Below, in pieces: positions 35,470 to 44,906 of a stretch of 64,000 nucleotides of DNA (positions are counted from its first letter, which is position 1; the number at the start of each line of letters is the position of its first letter). The stretch lies in NCBI RefSeq assembly GCF_023955655.1, contig NZ_JAMXHT010000002.1, forward strand, positions 124,001-188,000, in the 5' to 3' direction. Both the position numbers and the translations under genes were made by a program. A model generated the notes under the pieces. The model had not been told where the DNA came from. It made no database searches and saw only the letters and a list, made by a program, of their open reading frames with translations. The stretch is from Ralstonia soli. GTDB taxonomy: Bacteria > Pseudomonadota > Gammaproteobacteria > Burkholderiales > Burkholderiaceae.

Positions 35470-36795
35470 ATGTCTCCCATAGTCAAACGCGTGATCGCCG
35501 GCGTTGGCGCCAACACCTATGAGCAAGTGGCGAACATCGTCATCCAGCTCGTATCGCTGCCGATCTACCTGAGCCACTGGGATGTGAAGGCCTATGGAAC
35601 GTGGCTGGTGATTACCGCCATTCCATCGTATCTGTCGATGGCCGACGTCGGCATGGTGACGGTGGCGGGCAACCGCATGACGATGCTGGCCGGAGCCGGC
35701 GACATGGTCGGCGCGAACCGCGTGTTCCAGAGCGCCCAGATGTTCATCCTGCTGGCCTGTGGCGCGGTCGCTGTGCTGGTGATACCTGCGGCGCTGTGCT
35801 TGCCCGTGGCGCTGCTGGCCAGCCTCGACATGCGGGTGGCGCTCGCAGCGCAGTTGGCCGCCGTGTTGCTTTCCCTGGCGGCCGGATTGTCGAGCGTGGC
35901 ATTTCGTTCCACCAACCGCTATGCGTTGGGGACGTCGGTGGGCGTGACCGTCCGCCTGATGGAGTGGCTCGGTGGCGTCGCCGGGCTGGTGCTGGTCGGC
36001 ACCTTCGCAGCGGTGGCGTGCGGCATGTTGGTGGTGCGGGTGAGCACGCTGCTTTGGCAAAGCTGGCTCAGCACACGCACGGGCGAGGGGCTGGCATGGG
36101 GCATGCGCGATGCGCGATGGAGCGAAATCGTGGCAATGCTCAAGCCGTCGTTCGGCTTCATGGCATTCCCGATCGCCAACGCCATCACCTTCCAGGGTTT
36201 CACGCTGTTGACTGCGCATCTGCTCGGGCCGGCGGCGGTGGCCGTGTTCAACACCTATCGCACGGTGGCGCGTGTGGCGGTCCAGGTCACTTCCACGTTG
36301 AGCCACGCGCTGTGGCCCGAGTTTGCGCGTCTGTTCGGCAGCGGCGAGCATCGCAGCCTGCGCACGTTGCTGCTGGGTTCGTCGCTGCTTGGCGCACTGG
36401 GTGCGATTACGCTGAGCGTGCTGCTGTATTTTTGCGCGCCGCTGCTGCTGCGTATCTGGACCAAGGGGCATATCCCCTTCTATCCGGGGCCGATGAGTGC
36501 GTTCCTGCTGTACGCGGCGATTGCCGGAGCCTGGCACATCCCGCGCGTCATCTTGATGGCGACCAACCAGCATAGCCGCCTGGGCATCGTTTTTCTCGTG
36601 CTCAGCGTACTGGCGCTGCTTAGCGCTGACGTGTTGGGCACCCGCCACCAGATCATGGGGCTGGTTGTGGCGATGGTTCTTGGCGAACTGCTGGCGATGG
36701 TGGCGTGCTTCTGGATTGCGGCAACCACTTTCCTGTCTGGGGACAATGAGGCTCAGGAGGCGCTTGATGAAGATCGTGCTGTCCACTATCGGTAA
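35470..36795 (+). CDS. wzx: Polysaccharide flippase, Wzx-like
   Basis: A 441-residue membrane protein with about 12-14 helices and the Polysacc_synt/MATE-like pattern (VANIVIQLVSLPIYLSHWDVKAYGTWLV near the N-terminus, FQGFTLLTAHLLGPAAVAVFNTYRTVAR in the middle). It would flip undecaprenyl-linked repeat units across the inner membrane. It is the only flippase in the locus. The next glycosyltransferase starts inside its last 29 bases, so the two are coupled. Confidence 0.88.
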   Translation: MSPIVKRVIAGVGANTYEQVANIVIQLVSLPIYLSHWDVKAYGTWLVITAIPSYLSMADVGMVTVAGNRMTMLAGAGDMVGANRVFQSAQMFILLACGAVAVLVIPAALCLPVALLASLDMRVALAAQLAAVLLSLAAGLSSVAFRSTNRYALGTSVGVTVRLMEWLGGVAGLVLVGTFAAVACGMLVVRVSTLLWQSWLSTRTGEGLAWGMRDARWSEIVAMLKPSFGFMAFPIANAITFQGFTLLTAHLLGPAAVAVFNTYRTVARVAVQVTSTLSHALWPEFARLFGSGEHRSLRTLLLGSSLLGALGAITLSVLLYFCAPLLLRIWTKGHIPFYPGPMSAFLLYAAIAGAWHIPRVILMATNQHSRLGIVFLVLSVLALLSADVLGTRHQIMGLVVAMVLGELLAMVACFWIAATTFLSGDNEAQEALDEDRAVHYR

Positions 36796-38011
36796 GTTCC
36801 ATACCTTCGATCTGGCGCGGGAACTGTACGCCAGAGGGCATGAACTGACGGTGTTCACGGGCTATCCACGCTTCAAGCTCAGGGGCGAGCAGCTTCCGCA
36901 AGCGTCGATCAGGACCTTCCCATGGCTGCAGGTGCCATACGTGGGTATCGGTTCGCGGTGCGGATTCGATTGGAATTTCATGCGCGAGTTCGGCCACTGG
37001 AACCTGGAGACTTTCGGCCAGCACGTTTCGCGCAATATCCCGGAGTGCGATGTGTACTCCGGCCTGTCTTCCTCCGCGGGCGACGCGGGTCGCATCGTCA
37101 AGGCGCGCGGGGGGCGCTATGTCTGTGACAGAGGCTCCTCGCACGTCCGCATCCAGGACGAGATCGTCGCGCACGAGCACGACATCTGGGGCTGGCCGGT
37201 CAAGCGCATGGACCCACGCATCGTCGCGCGGGAGGAGCGTGAGTACGCGCAGGCAGACATGGTGACCGTCCCATCGAGCTTCAGCTACCGGTCTTTCATC
37301 CAGGCGGGATTGCCTGCGGCGAAGCTGCGACTGATTCCGTATGGCGTCAACCTGGGGCGTTTCCAGAAAGTTGCAGACCCCGACCCGTCCTCGTTCGACG
37401 TGCTGTTTGTCGGCGGCGTCAACCTTCGCAAGGGGGTTCCATATCTGCTGCAGGCATTCTCCCGACTCCTCCATCGGAACAAGCGCCTGATGATTGTGGG
37501 GCACTGTGATCCGTCGATGATGCGGTGGCTGCGCAAACGCGGCCTGCTCACGGACCACGATGCCGTGACGTTCACGGGTGCCATGCCACAGCCGGAGCTC
37601 AAGAACGTCATGAGCCGGTCGCACGTTCTGGTCCTGCCGAGCGTGGAGGAAGGATTTGGTCTGGTCATGGCTGAAGCGATGGCCTGCGGTTGCCCGGTCA
37701 TCGCGACATGCAACACCGGTGGCGAAGACCTGTTCACGAACGCGGTGGAAGGTTTCACAGTACCGATTCGCGACGTCGATGTGCTCGTCGCACGCATGCA
37801 GGCGCTCGCCGACGATCCGTCGCTGCAACAGCGCATGAGCGCGGCGGCGCTAGCGAGGGTCAGGTGTCTGGGTGGATGGTCCACCTATGGCGAGCGCGTT
37901 GCGGGGCTGATGGAAGAGCTTGTGACACGCTCGGTGCGCGCGATGCATGCCGGGAGGCCTGTGCCGAACTTGCCGGGAGCCAGCCATGAACATGCTGATT
38001 GCCAAGGATGA
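36767..38011 (+). CDS. Glycosyltransferase (GT4, GT-B fold)
   Basis: A 414-residue retaining-type glycosyltransferase. CAGGAGG precedes MKIVLSTIGKFHTFDLARELYARGHELTVFTGYP. The donor-binding domain shows LRLIPYGVN, DVLFVGGVNLRKGVPYLLQAF and SVEEGFGLVMAEAMACGCPVIAT with the EX7E motif. It probably adds one sugar of the EPS repeat. It overlaps the flippase gene upstream and the acetyltransferase gene downstream, forming a three-gene coupled block. The donor sugar is not evident. Confidence 0.88.
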   Translation: MKIVLSTIGKFHTFDLARELYARGHELTVFTGYPRFKLRGEQLPQASIRTFPWLQVPYVGIGSRCGFDWNFMREFGHWNLETFGQHVSRNIPECDVYSGLSSSAGDAGRIVKARGGRYVCDRGSSHVRIQDEIVAHEHDIWGWPVKRMDPRIVAREEREYAQADMVTVPSSFSYRSFIQAGLPAAKLRLIPYGVNLGRFQKVADPDPSSFDVLFVGGVNLRKGVPYLLQAFSRLLHRNKRLMIVGHCDPSMMRWLRKRGLLTDHDAVTFTGAMPQPELKNVMSRSHVLVLPSVEEGFGLVMAEAMACGCPVIATCNTGGEDLFTNAVEGFTVPIRDVDVLVARMQALADDPSLQQRMSAAALARVRCLGGWSTYGERVAGLMEELVTRSVRAMHAGRPVPNLPGASHEHADCQG

Positions 38012-38549
38012 CCCGTCAGTCGGGCCCTCGTTCTCGTTGCAGAACCGCCTGATGCGCCAACTGTGGAATTGGACCTGGCTGATGCTCTTCCGCCCCAGCC
38101 CACGGCCCCTGCATGCCTGGCGCAATTGGCTGCTGCGCGCCTTCGGTGCACGCATCGGCCAGCATGTGCATGTCTATCCGGCGGTGAAGATCTGGGCGCC
38201 CTGGCAACTTACGATCGACGACTATGTCGGCGTGGCAGATGGGGTCACGCTGTACAACATCGAGCGCATCCACATTGGGGAGCGCTGCGTGGTGTCGCAG
38301 GGCTCGCATCTGTGCACGGGCTCCCACGATTACAACAGCCGCAGCTTCCGGCTCATCGCCGCGCCGATCGTGCTGGAGCCGAGTGTGTGGGTCTGTGCTG
38401 AAGCGTTCATTTCACCCGGCGTTACGTTGCCCATGGGCGCGGTCATTGCACCGCGCTCGGTGGTGGCGAAATCGCTCGGCACGCCATGGTCGGTGTACGC
38501 CGGCGTCCCGGCGCGTATCGTTGGCAAGCGCACGCAGCAGACTTACTAG
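37986..38549 (+). CDS. WcaF-like hexapeptide-repeat acetyltransferase
   Basis: A 187-residue acyltransferase with a left-handed beta-helix. Short N-terminal helices (RQLWNWTWLMLFRPSP) precede hexapeptide turns IGQHVHVYPAVKIWAPW, LTIDDYVGVADGVTLYN, IHIGERCVVSQGSHLCTGSHDYN and the catalytic His in that last block. VYAGVPARIVG ends the fold. This is the WcaF/colanic acid-type O-acetyltransferase family. It overlaps the upstream glycosyltransferase gene by 26 bases. Confidence 0.9.
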   Translation: MNMLIAKDDPSVGPSFSLQNRLMRQLWNWTWLMLFRPSPRPLHAWRNWLLRAFGARIGQHVHVYPAVKIWAPWQLTIDDYVGVADGVTLYNIERIHIGERCVVSQGSHLCTGSHDYNSRSFRLIAAPIVLEPSVWVCAEAFISPGVTLPMGAVIAPRSVVAKSLGTPWSVYAGVPARIVGKRTQQTY

Positions 38550-38614
38550 ACGTCGGCCCCACGTGGCGCCGGATATGTCGGCCGGCTCGCGTGCGCATCC
38601 AGGCGTTGCCGTGT

Positions 38615-38628
38615 GGGAGATATCCCGC
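38615..38628 (+). promoter_or_regulatory. Partial match to the EPS-locus motif upstream of methyltransferase
   Basis: GGGAGATATCCCGC keeps the GnTATCC core of the consensus and matches 9 of its 11 fixed positions. It lies 85 bases before the GTG start chosen for the methyltransferase gene. Weaker than the five main sites. Confidence 0.35.
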
Positions 38629-38713
38629 GAATTGTGCGGTTGCGCACGGCCGAGACGGGACAGGGGGCGTACGGTAGCACGATGTGCATGCGCCATCTCA
38701 AGGGTGGGTTACC

Positions 38714-39550
38714 GTGGATATCAGACGCAAGCTGAAGGCAGATCGATACCAGGCCGTTGTGGCGGAGTTCTCTCCCAGTCTCGACCAATGCCCGGCCGAA
38801 TGCGTATCGCATTTTTGCAGTATCGGCGGGGCAGCCGAGCAGGCATTGCTGGTGGGCAAGCTGATTGGCGATGGCCGAAAGCGCGTCTTGGTGGTTGGGG
38901 TGTTCGGCGGCCGGGATTATTGGTGGATGAAAGTGCTGGGCCACGACGTCACGGGCCTGAACCTGACGCCCGATGCCCATTGTCCGGATTGCGCCATCGG
39001 TAATGCGGAAGACCCGTGGCCGTTCGATGACGAGTCCTTCGACGTCATCATCCTGGGCGAAATTCTGGAGCATCTGGTCAAGGATCATCTGGCGCTTCAG
39101 CAGGCGTATCGCGTGCTGGCCAGCGATGGCAAGTTGATCGTGACCGTGCCGTTTCTGCATGACGAGCCGGATTATCACATCCGCGTTCACACACCGGCGT
39201 CTGTCAAGCGGCTGGTCGAACAGTTCCAGTTCAGCATTGACAGCTACGTTGAGCGGCCTGGCATTCCGTTCAAGGGTGCAGCCAATGTGGCCATCAACGC
39301 CTACATGATGCTCATGCTGAAGATGACGCATCGGACGCATTACCGCTCGATGCTGCGCGCGTTGGCATCGGCGGAATACTCGCTTGGCAGCGGCTTTTCG
39401 ACGCTTCGCGCGATTGCTGGCAAAGCGAGAATCACGAACTGGGGCTGCACGATTGCCGCGTCAAAGTCTGCGACGCCAAAGGCGTCCTACTTGTCGCTGA
39501 ATCAGACTGAATTCGGCCGCGGTGGAGCCGGAGCCGTGCAGCGCGATTGA
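38714..39550 (+). CDS. Class I SAM-dependent methyltransferase
   Basis: A protein of about 278 residues. RVLVVGVFGGRDYWWMKVLGHDVTGLNL is the SAM-binding motif I region, then WPFDDESFDVIILGEILEHLVKDH and YRVLASDGKLIVTVPFLHDE complete a Methyltransf_11-type domain. The start is a GTG; 38714 has GGTGGG five bases upstream and an earlier in-frame GTG at 38684 is the alternative. It may methylate a sugar of the EPS. An acyltransferase remnant follows. Confidence 0.78.
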   Translation: MDIRRKLKADRYQAVVAEFSPSLDQCPAECVSHFCSIGGAAEQALLVGKLIGDGRKRVLVVGVFGGRDYWWMKVLGHDVTGLNLTPDAHCPDCAIGNAEDPWPFDDESFDVIILGEILEHLVKDHLALQQAYRVLASDGKLIVTVPFLHDEPDYHIRVHTPASVKRLVEQFQFSIDSYVERPGIPFKGAANVAINAYMMLMLKMTHRTHYRSMLRALASAEYSLGSGFSTLRAIAGKARITNWGCTIAASKSATPKASYLSLNQTEFGRGGAGAVQRD

Positions 39551-39858
39551 TAGTGCCAGTGCGCCACAGACGTCAGCCCGCTCGGGATCGAGCCGCCAAC
39601 GCGCAGTCAATCGCCTGCACGGGCCTGTCGTTCTCGGTCTATCTGTTCCATACGATTCCACTGACGGCGTTGAACCGCTTCCTGCCGGGCATGTTCACAC
39701 TGCCTGCACCGTGGCGGCTTGCGTACACGGTCGGCGCGATCGTGCTCACCTATCTGGCGGCCGCGGCACTGACGACGTACTGGGATTGGCCGCTGAACCG
39801 GAGGCGAGCCGAATTCTTGTTGCGGCGACAGCTGCCGGACAACATGACAACCGGCTGA
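39547..39858 (+). pseudogene. 3' remnant of an acyltransferase-3 (OafA-like) gene
   Basis: Only the last portion of an integral-membrane acyltransferase is readable: TGLSFSVYLFHTIPLTALN and VGAIVLTYLAAAALTTYWDWPLNRR match the final helices of the acyltransferase-3 family. The first 25 or so codons do not look like the family. A normal member is about 350 residues with ten helices, so this is a truncated relic, not a functional gene. It lies between the methyltransferase gene and the arabinose module and may mark the left edge of a replaced cassette. Confidence 0.7.
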
Positions 39859-40002
39859 CGGCACGCACGGCCACCGCATGTGTTCACTCCGGCGCCTTCG
39901 TGGCCATGTCCCTGTAGCCAACGTCGATCCTTGATGTGCGGCGGACTGCATGGGGCCGGATCCCAGGGCCGTCAGGAAAGAGCCGGCAGGACTGCGCGCA
40001 TG

Positions 40003-40016
40003 GTGTGTTATCCAAC
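40003..40016 (+). promoter_or_regulatory. EPS-locus 14-bp motif, site 2 (GTGTGTTATCCAAC)
   Basis: GTGTGTTATCCAAC fits the consensus at all 11 fixed positions. It lies 116 bases upstream of the GT-C gene start, at the head of the arabinose module, in a 274-base gap (39859-40132) with no other recognised feature. Confidence 0.65.
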
Positions 40017-40132
40017 AGACCCCCGGCGGTCCTGACCCGATACTCCAATCGTCGGGAGATTGGCCGGACGGCGTATGCCTCGGCCGTTTTCCGCCCCTGC
40101 AGTGCCGACCGGAACCGCCAAGGAGAGACGCC

Positions 40133-41689
40133 GTGCTGCCCATCCTGAATGCGAACGACGCCGCGCAGGCGGAAACGCTCGACGCAGGCGCACGCATCCA
40201 TTCACTGGCCCGCATGCTGCCCATCGGTTATGTGCTGGTCTGCGTGCTCTATGGCGTCGTCGCGTATGTGTCGATGGGCTACGACGACGAATTCACCAAC
40301 ATGGCCCTGGTGGAGCAGCGCGGCCTGGGCGTGGTGTCGCTGACGCAGGCGGAGGATGTCCATCCGCCCGGTCAGTACCTCATCAATTGGCTACTGCACG
40401 CACTGACCGGCGACTGGTCGCTGGTGCGGCTGGTCACGGCGCTGCTGACCGCGCTGTCGCTGATCTATGCAACCGAAGCCGTCCGCCAGCGTTATGGCGA
40501 CCGCGCGGCGGGCATGCTGTTTGTGCTGCTGTGCCTGAATCCGGCCATCCTGATGTGGTGCACCGGCGTGCGCTGGTATGCGTACTTCGTGCCGGTGCTG
40601 GTCTGGCTCAGCATCACGCCGCAGCGCAATGACTGGCGCTACTGGGCCAAATGTTTCGGCGGCCTGGCGCTGCTCGGCTATATCGGCTATGCGGTGTTCG
40701 TGGTGGCCCTGCCTGTGCTGCTGCTGTACTGGACGGGGGCACGCCAGGGCATTCGCGAAAAGACTGTGGGCATGTTCTGGGGGGCGCTGGCTGGGGCACT
40801 GCTGTATGCCTATCAATTCCACATATTCCTGACAGTACATTTGCAGGCGAAAGGCTCGCAGGTGTCGTCGATGGCCAAGAGCCTGATGGGATTCGCCATT
40901 GCGCAGGTTTCCAACCAGGGTGTGTTTCCGGTGTCGGTGCCGGCCCTGCTATCTGCGTCGGGTATCGCGGGCATGGTGTGGCTGGCGTTTCGCGCCGATG
41001 CGCGCGGCAATCTGCGCAATCGCTATCTGCTGGCCTACGGAACGGGTTCCGTCATTGCCATCGTGCTTGGCATTGCCGGCAAGTTCCGCAATCTGGTGAT
41101 CGCCTCGCCGTGGCAAGCCATGTGGCTGGCGACGCTGCGGGTGCCCGCGCAGCGGTTGAACGCGTTCCTGATCTGCTTTGCCGCGCTGGCTGGAGGCAAT
41201 ATCTGGGGAGCGTTCAATGTGGCTACGCACCAGAACACCACCAAGAACAGTTGGGACTTGCAATTGCCGCCGGTCATGGCAGCGCTGGCACGCAGTAACG
41301 CGGCCTGCGGGGGTGATCTCGTGGTCCTGGCGCATGACCCGGCGCTGAACTGGCATGTCGATCAGGCGGGCTATCCGCAGTTGGGGCCGTTCTCGCGTCA
41401 AACCTTGTCGGGTGACGTGCTCAACGCCACGCATCGTTGTGTTGCCGTAGTGCGCAGCTATGCGGGCATGTTCGACACCGTTGCGATCGACCAGATGTAT
41501 GGGCAGGTGAACGGCCTGCAGCGCGGTGCCGAATCGCGCCAGCAGTTCGGTCGCGACAGCAACTATCGCATCAAGCAGCGGCTGGACGCGCGCTACCCGG
41601 AATACCAGTTCGATATCACCCTGTACCACGACGTGTCGGGGCTGGCTGGGCTGACCGCGTGGCAACCGATCGCGCAGCGGCAGCCCTGA
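40133..41689 (+). CDS. GT-C membrane glycosyltransferase (candidate arabinofuranosyltransferase)
   Basis: A 518-residue protein with about 10-11 helices. The GTG start follows AAGGAG. The first periplasmic loop carries MGYDDEFTN (Asp50-Asp51-Glu52), the acidic motif expected for lipid-phosphate-sugar-dependent GT-C enzymes, followed by EDVHPPGQYLINWLLH as in the GT39/GT83-type proteins. The C-terminal quarter is soluble and likely periplasmic. The genes downstream encode a DprE1/DprE2/UbiA pathway that makes polyprenyl-phospho-arabinose, so this is the likely transferase using it. The acceptor is unknown. Confidence 0.75.
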   Translation: MLPILNANDAAQAETLDAGARIHSLARMLPIGYVLVCVLYGVVAYVSMGYDDEFTNMALVEQRGLGVVSLTQAEDVHPPGQYLINWLLHALTGDWSLVRLVTALLTALSLIYATEAVRQRYGDRAAGMLFVLLCLNPAILMWCTGVRWYAYFVPVLVWLSITPQRNDWRYWAKCFGGLALLGYIGYAVFVVALPVLLLYWTGARQGIREKTVGMFWGALAGALLYAYQFHIFLTVHLQAKGSQVSSMAKSLMGFAIAQVSNQGVFPVSVPALLSASGIAGMVWLAFRADARGNLRNRYLLAYGTGSVIAIVLGIAGKFRNLVIASPWQAMWLATLRVPAQRLNAFLICFAALAGGNIWGAFNVATHQNTTKNSWDLQLPPVMAALARSNAACGGDLVVLAHDPALNWHVDQAGYPQLGPFSRQTLSGDVLNATHRCVAVVRSYAGMFDTVAIDQMYGQVNGLQRGAESRQQFGRDSNYRIKQRLDARYPEYQFDITLYHDVSGLAGLTAWQPIAQRQP

Positions 41690-41700
41690 CGGAGTGGGCC

Positions 41701-42147
41701 GTGGACGCCAGTGCAACCCGTCTCGCCGCAATCTACATCGGGCTCGCCGTGATCGCGATCAGCGCCAATATCGGCGCGCAGGATCTGTTTCTGCGCGTGT
41801 ATGCCGGCGCCTACGAGACGCTGCTGTCGGTGGCGGCCGGAACCGGCGTGGGTCTGGTCGTGAAATACCTGCTCGATAAGCGGTTCATCTTCGATTTCCA
41901 GGCAGACAATGCGGCGCACGATGCCCGCGTGTTCATGCTCTACACGGTGATGGGCCTGGCCACCACGGCCATCTTCTGGGCGTTCGAATTCGGCTTTGGC
42001 CATGTCTTCGGCAACCGCGCAATGCGCTATGTGGGCGGCGTGCTGGGTCTGGCGCTCGGTTACTACACCAAGTACCAACTCGATAAACGCTTCGTTTTCA
42101 GACGCAGCTGGAGCCAGCAGCCTGTTCGCATGGGAGAGGGGAAATGA
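41701..42147 (+). CDS. GtrA-like membrane protein
   Basis: A 148-residue protein with four hydrophobic helices. The start is a GTG with GGAG six bases upstream. Two GtrA-type repeats are visible: GVGLVVKYLLDKRFIFDF and GLALGYYTKYQLDKRFVFRR. GtrA proteins are associated with flipping polyprenyl-phosphate-sugars across the inner membrane. Here it would move the arabinose-lipid made by the following enzymes to the periplasmic GT-C enzyme. Its stop overlaps the next ATG (ATGA). Confidence 0.85.
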   Translation: MDASATRLAAIYIGLAVIAISANIGAQDLFLRVYAGAYETLLSVAAGTGVGLVVKYLLDKRFIFDFQADNAAHDARVFMLYTVMGLATTAIFWAFEFGFGHVFGNRAMRYVGGVLGLALGYYTKYQLDKRFVFRRSWSQQPVRMGEGK

Positions 42148-43568
42148 GCCGCGATGCCGTTCCGCTGTGTGTCGACCTCGACGGCACGCTGATCCATGGA
42201 GACCTGCTGGTGGAGACCTGTGTGGCCTTGCTGCACAAGAATCCGCTCTACCTTTTCCTGCTGCCGTGGTGGCTGCTGCATGGCAAGGCTCACCTGAAGG
42301 CGCAGGTAGCCAGCCGAGTGTTGCTCAATCATGCGGCTCTGCCGTTCCATCGTGAACTGTTGCAATGGCTGGCCGATGAAAAGCGCGATGGGCGCCAGAT
42401 CTGGCTGTGCACGGCATCGAACCAACGCTTGGCCGAAGCCGTGGCGCTGCACCTGCAGCTGTTCAACGGCGTGCTGGCCAGCACCGATACGCTGAACCTG
42501 TCCGGCAAGCAGAAGGCCGAGATGCTGGTGGCCAAGTTCGGCAACCGCGCATTTGACTACTGCGGCAACGATCACGTCGATCTGTACGTGTGGTCGGTCA
42601 GCCGTGGCGGCGTGGTAGTCAACCCGCACGGCAACCTGGAGCAGCGCGCACGCCAGGTCACCCACGTCTATCGAACCTTCGGATCGCCCGAGCACCATGC
42701 GCGCGCTATCTGCGCGCTGCTCCGTCCGCACCAGTGGGCCAAGAATGTGCTGCTGTTCGTGCCCATGGCCGCCGCACACCGCGTGCTGGACCCCATTGCA
42801 CTGGGCCATGCGGCGCTCGGTTTCCTGGCCTTCTGCCTGTGCGCGTCGTCGGTCTACGTCCTCAACGACATGCTCGATGTGGAGGCCGACCGCCAGCACC
42901 CGCGCAAGGCGCTGCGACCTTTTGCCAGCGGCGTGCTGCCGCTGACGGCAGGTTTTGCGCTGATTCCGCTGCTGCTGCTGGGCACGGCTGGCATCGCCTG
43001 GCTGCTGCCGATCCAGTTCGGCTTGGCACTGGCCGGCTATTACCTGCTGACGCTGGCCTATACCCTGGGCGTCAAGCAGGTGGTGATCGTCGACGTGTTG
43101 TTCCTGGCGGGGCTCTATACGACACGCATCATCGCGGGCGCGGCCGCCGTGGCCGTGCCGCTGTCGCTGTGGCTGCTGCTGTTTTCGATGTTCCTGTTCC
43201 TAAGTCTGGCACTGGTCAAGCGCTTTGCCGAACTGCAGGTGATGCAGCGCCAGGGCAAGCTGGAGGCCGCGGGGCGTGGCTATCGGCTGGACGATCTGGC
43301 GCTCCTCGAAAGCCTCGGCACCGGCGCAGGCTACATGTGCGTGCTGGTGCTGGCGCTGTATATCAACAACCCCGTGGTGGAAATGCTCTATCGGCGCCCC
43401 GAGGTGCTCTGGGGCCTGTGTCCGCTCATGCTGTACTGGATTACGCGCGTATGGGTGGTGTCGCATCGCGGGCAGATGCTTGATGACCCGGTCATGTTCG
43501 CACTGCGCGATCGTGCCAGCCTGGTCATCGGAGTGCTGGCGGCAGTCGTGATTTACTTGGCCACCTGA
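42144..43568 (+). CDS. HAD phosphatase-UbiA prenyltransferase fusion (DPPR synthase-like)
   Basis: A 474-residue fusion. The N-terminal domain (residues 1-190) is HAD-like, with DLDGTLIHGDLL as motif I, CTASNQRLAEAVA as motif II and FDYCGNDHVDL as the acidic motif. The C-terminal 280 residues are a UbiA-type membrane prenyltransferase with NDMLDVEADRQHPRK. This matches decaprenyl-phosphate phosphoribose synthase (Rv3806c family): UbiA joins phosphoribose from PRPP to a polyprenyl phosphate and the HAD domain would remove the 5-phosphate. The two steps are encoded in one polypeptide. The DprE1- and DprE2-like genes follow. Confidence 0.88.
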   Translation: MSRDAVPLCVDLDGTLIHGDLLVETCVALLHKNPLYLFLLPWWLLHGKAHLKAQVASRVLLNHAALPFHRELLQWLADEKRDGRQIWLCTASNQRLAEAVALHLQLFNGVLASTDTLNLSGKQKAEMLVAKFGNRAFDYCGNDHVDLYVWSVSRGGVVVNPHGNLEQRARQVTHVYRTFGSPEHHARAICALLRPHQWAKNVLLFVPMAAAHRVLDPIALGHAALGFLAFCLCASSVYVLNDMLDVEADRQHPRKALRPFASGVLPLTAGFALIPLLLLGTAGIAWLLPIQFGLALAGYYLLTLAYTLGVKQVVIVDVLFLAGLYTTRIIAGAAAVAVPLSLWLLLFSMFLFLSLALVKRFAELQVMQRQGKLEAAGRGYRLDDLALLESLGTGAGYMCVLVLALYINNPVVEMLYRRPEVLWGLCPLMLYWITRVWVVSHRGQMLDDPVMFALRDRASLVIGVLAAVVIYLAT

Positions 43569-43569
43569 A

Positions 43570-44889
43570 ATGATGCGAGAGACGGTGTTTTCCTGGGGCC
43601 GCACCACCGCAAGTGACAGCGACGTGCAGGCCCTGCCGAGTCGCTTCGACAGGCTACCGCTGCCTGTCGATGGCCAGACCATGCTGCCGTTTGGCAATGG
43701 CCGCAGTTATGGCGATAGTTGCCTGAATCCTGGCGGCATCCTGCTATCGACGCGGTACCTCGACCATTTCATGGCATTCGATGCCGCCACTGGCGTGCTG
43801 CGCTGTGAGGCCGGTGTCCTGCTTTCCGACCTCCTGAAGTTGACGGTGCCCCAAGGCTGGTTCGTGCCGGTCACGCCGGGCACACGCTTTGTCACCGTGG
43901 GCGGCGCCATCGCCAACGACGTGCACGGCAAGAACCACCTGACTCACGGCACGTTCGGCCGCCACGTTCGTGTGCTGTTGCTGCGTCGGTCCGACGGCAT
44001 GCTGCTGCAGTGTTCGCCACGCGAAAACACTGAATGGTTCGAGGCCACCATCGGCGGGCTTGGTCTTACGGGCGTCGTGCTCTGGGCCGAAATCCAGTTG
44101 CGACAGATCGCATCGCCGTGGGTCGAGGAGCAGACTGAACGCTTTGCCAACCTCGACGAGTTCTTCGCACTATGCAAGGCATCGGCGACCACGCACGAGT
44201 ACACCGTGGCCTGGATCGACTGCTCGGGCGGTGCGCATCGCGTGGGGCGCGGCCTGTTTACCCGCGCCAATCATGCGGCAGCCGGTGCGTATCCGGGGCG
44301 GGACAGCCATGCGCCGGCATCGCGCAAGATGCCGTTCACGCCGCCGTTTTCGCTGGTCAACCGGCTCAGCGTGAGCGCGTTCAATGCGCTGCACTATCAC
44401 CGCGTCGGCCGCAACGAACCCGGGCATCTGACCCATTGCGATACGTTCTTCTATCCGCTCGACCATATCCTGCAGTGGCACCGCATGTACGGGCCAAAAG
44501 GGTTCTACCAGTACCAGTGTGCGGTTCCACCTGACGATGCGCCCCGGATCCTCAGCGCGCTGCTGACCGAGATCGGCCGCAGCCGCGCGGCATCTTTCCT
44601 GGGCGTGCTCAAGCAGTTCGGCACACTGGCATCGCCCGGGCTGCTGTCGTTTCCACGCCCCGGTTTCACGCTGGCGATTGATTTTCCAAATGCGGGGCCC
44701 GAGCTACACGCTCTATTCGAACGCCTGGATGCCATCGTGATGGGCGCAGGCGGCCGGTTGTATCCGGCCAAGGACGGACGGATGAGCGGCGCATGCTTTC
44801 GCGCCGGCTTTCCACAATGGGAACGGCTGACGCCCTATATCGATCCGGCGTTCTCGTCGGGGTTCTGGCGTCGCGTGACGACCGGGTAA
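43570..44889 (+). CDS. dprE1: DprE1-like FAD-dependent decaprenylphosphoryl-ribose 2'-oxidase
   Basis: A 439-residue FAD-linked oxidase. The FAD-binding half has MLPFGNGRSYGDSCLNPGG, GWFVPVTPGTRFVTVGGAIANDVHGKNH and GTFGRHV, the vanillyl-alcohol-oxidase-type fold of DprE1. The C-terminal substrate domain includes FYQYQCAVPPDDAP and LYPAKDGRMS. With the DprE2-like protein it would invert C2 of polyprenyl-phospho-ribose to give arabinose. It starts one base after the UbiA stop. No membrane segment is present. Confidence 0.9.
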   Translation: MMRETVFSWGRTTASDSDVQALPSRFDRLPLPVDGQTMLPFGNGRSYGDSCLNPGGILLSTRYLDHFMAFDAATGVLRCEAGVLLSDLLKLTVPQGWFVPVTPGTRFVTVGGAIANDVHGKNHLTHGTFGRHVRVLLLRRSDGMLLQCSPRENTEWFEATIGGLGLTGVVLWAEIQLRQIASPWVEEQTERFANLDEFFALCKASATTHEYTVAWIDCSGGAHRVGRGLFTRANHAAAGAYPGRDSHAPASRKMPFTPPFSLVNRLSVSAFNALHYHRVGRNEPGHLTHCDTFFYPLDHILQWHRMYGPKGFYQYQCAVPPDDAPRILSALLTEIGRSRAASFLGVLKQFGTLASPGLLSFPRPGFTLAIDFPNAGPELHALFERLDAIVMGAGGRLYPAKDGRMSGACFRAGFPQWERLTPYIDPAFSSGFWRRVTTG

Positions 44890-44906
44890 CGAGTGGAGAG
44901 GATCCC

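Noticed and set aside
39859-40132. A long N-terminal extension of the GT-C protein from 39950
   Set aside because: AAGGAG with a GTG at 40133 and the onset of membrane homology mark the start; the upstream part contains motif site 2 and has no homology.
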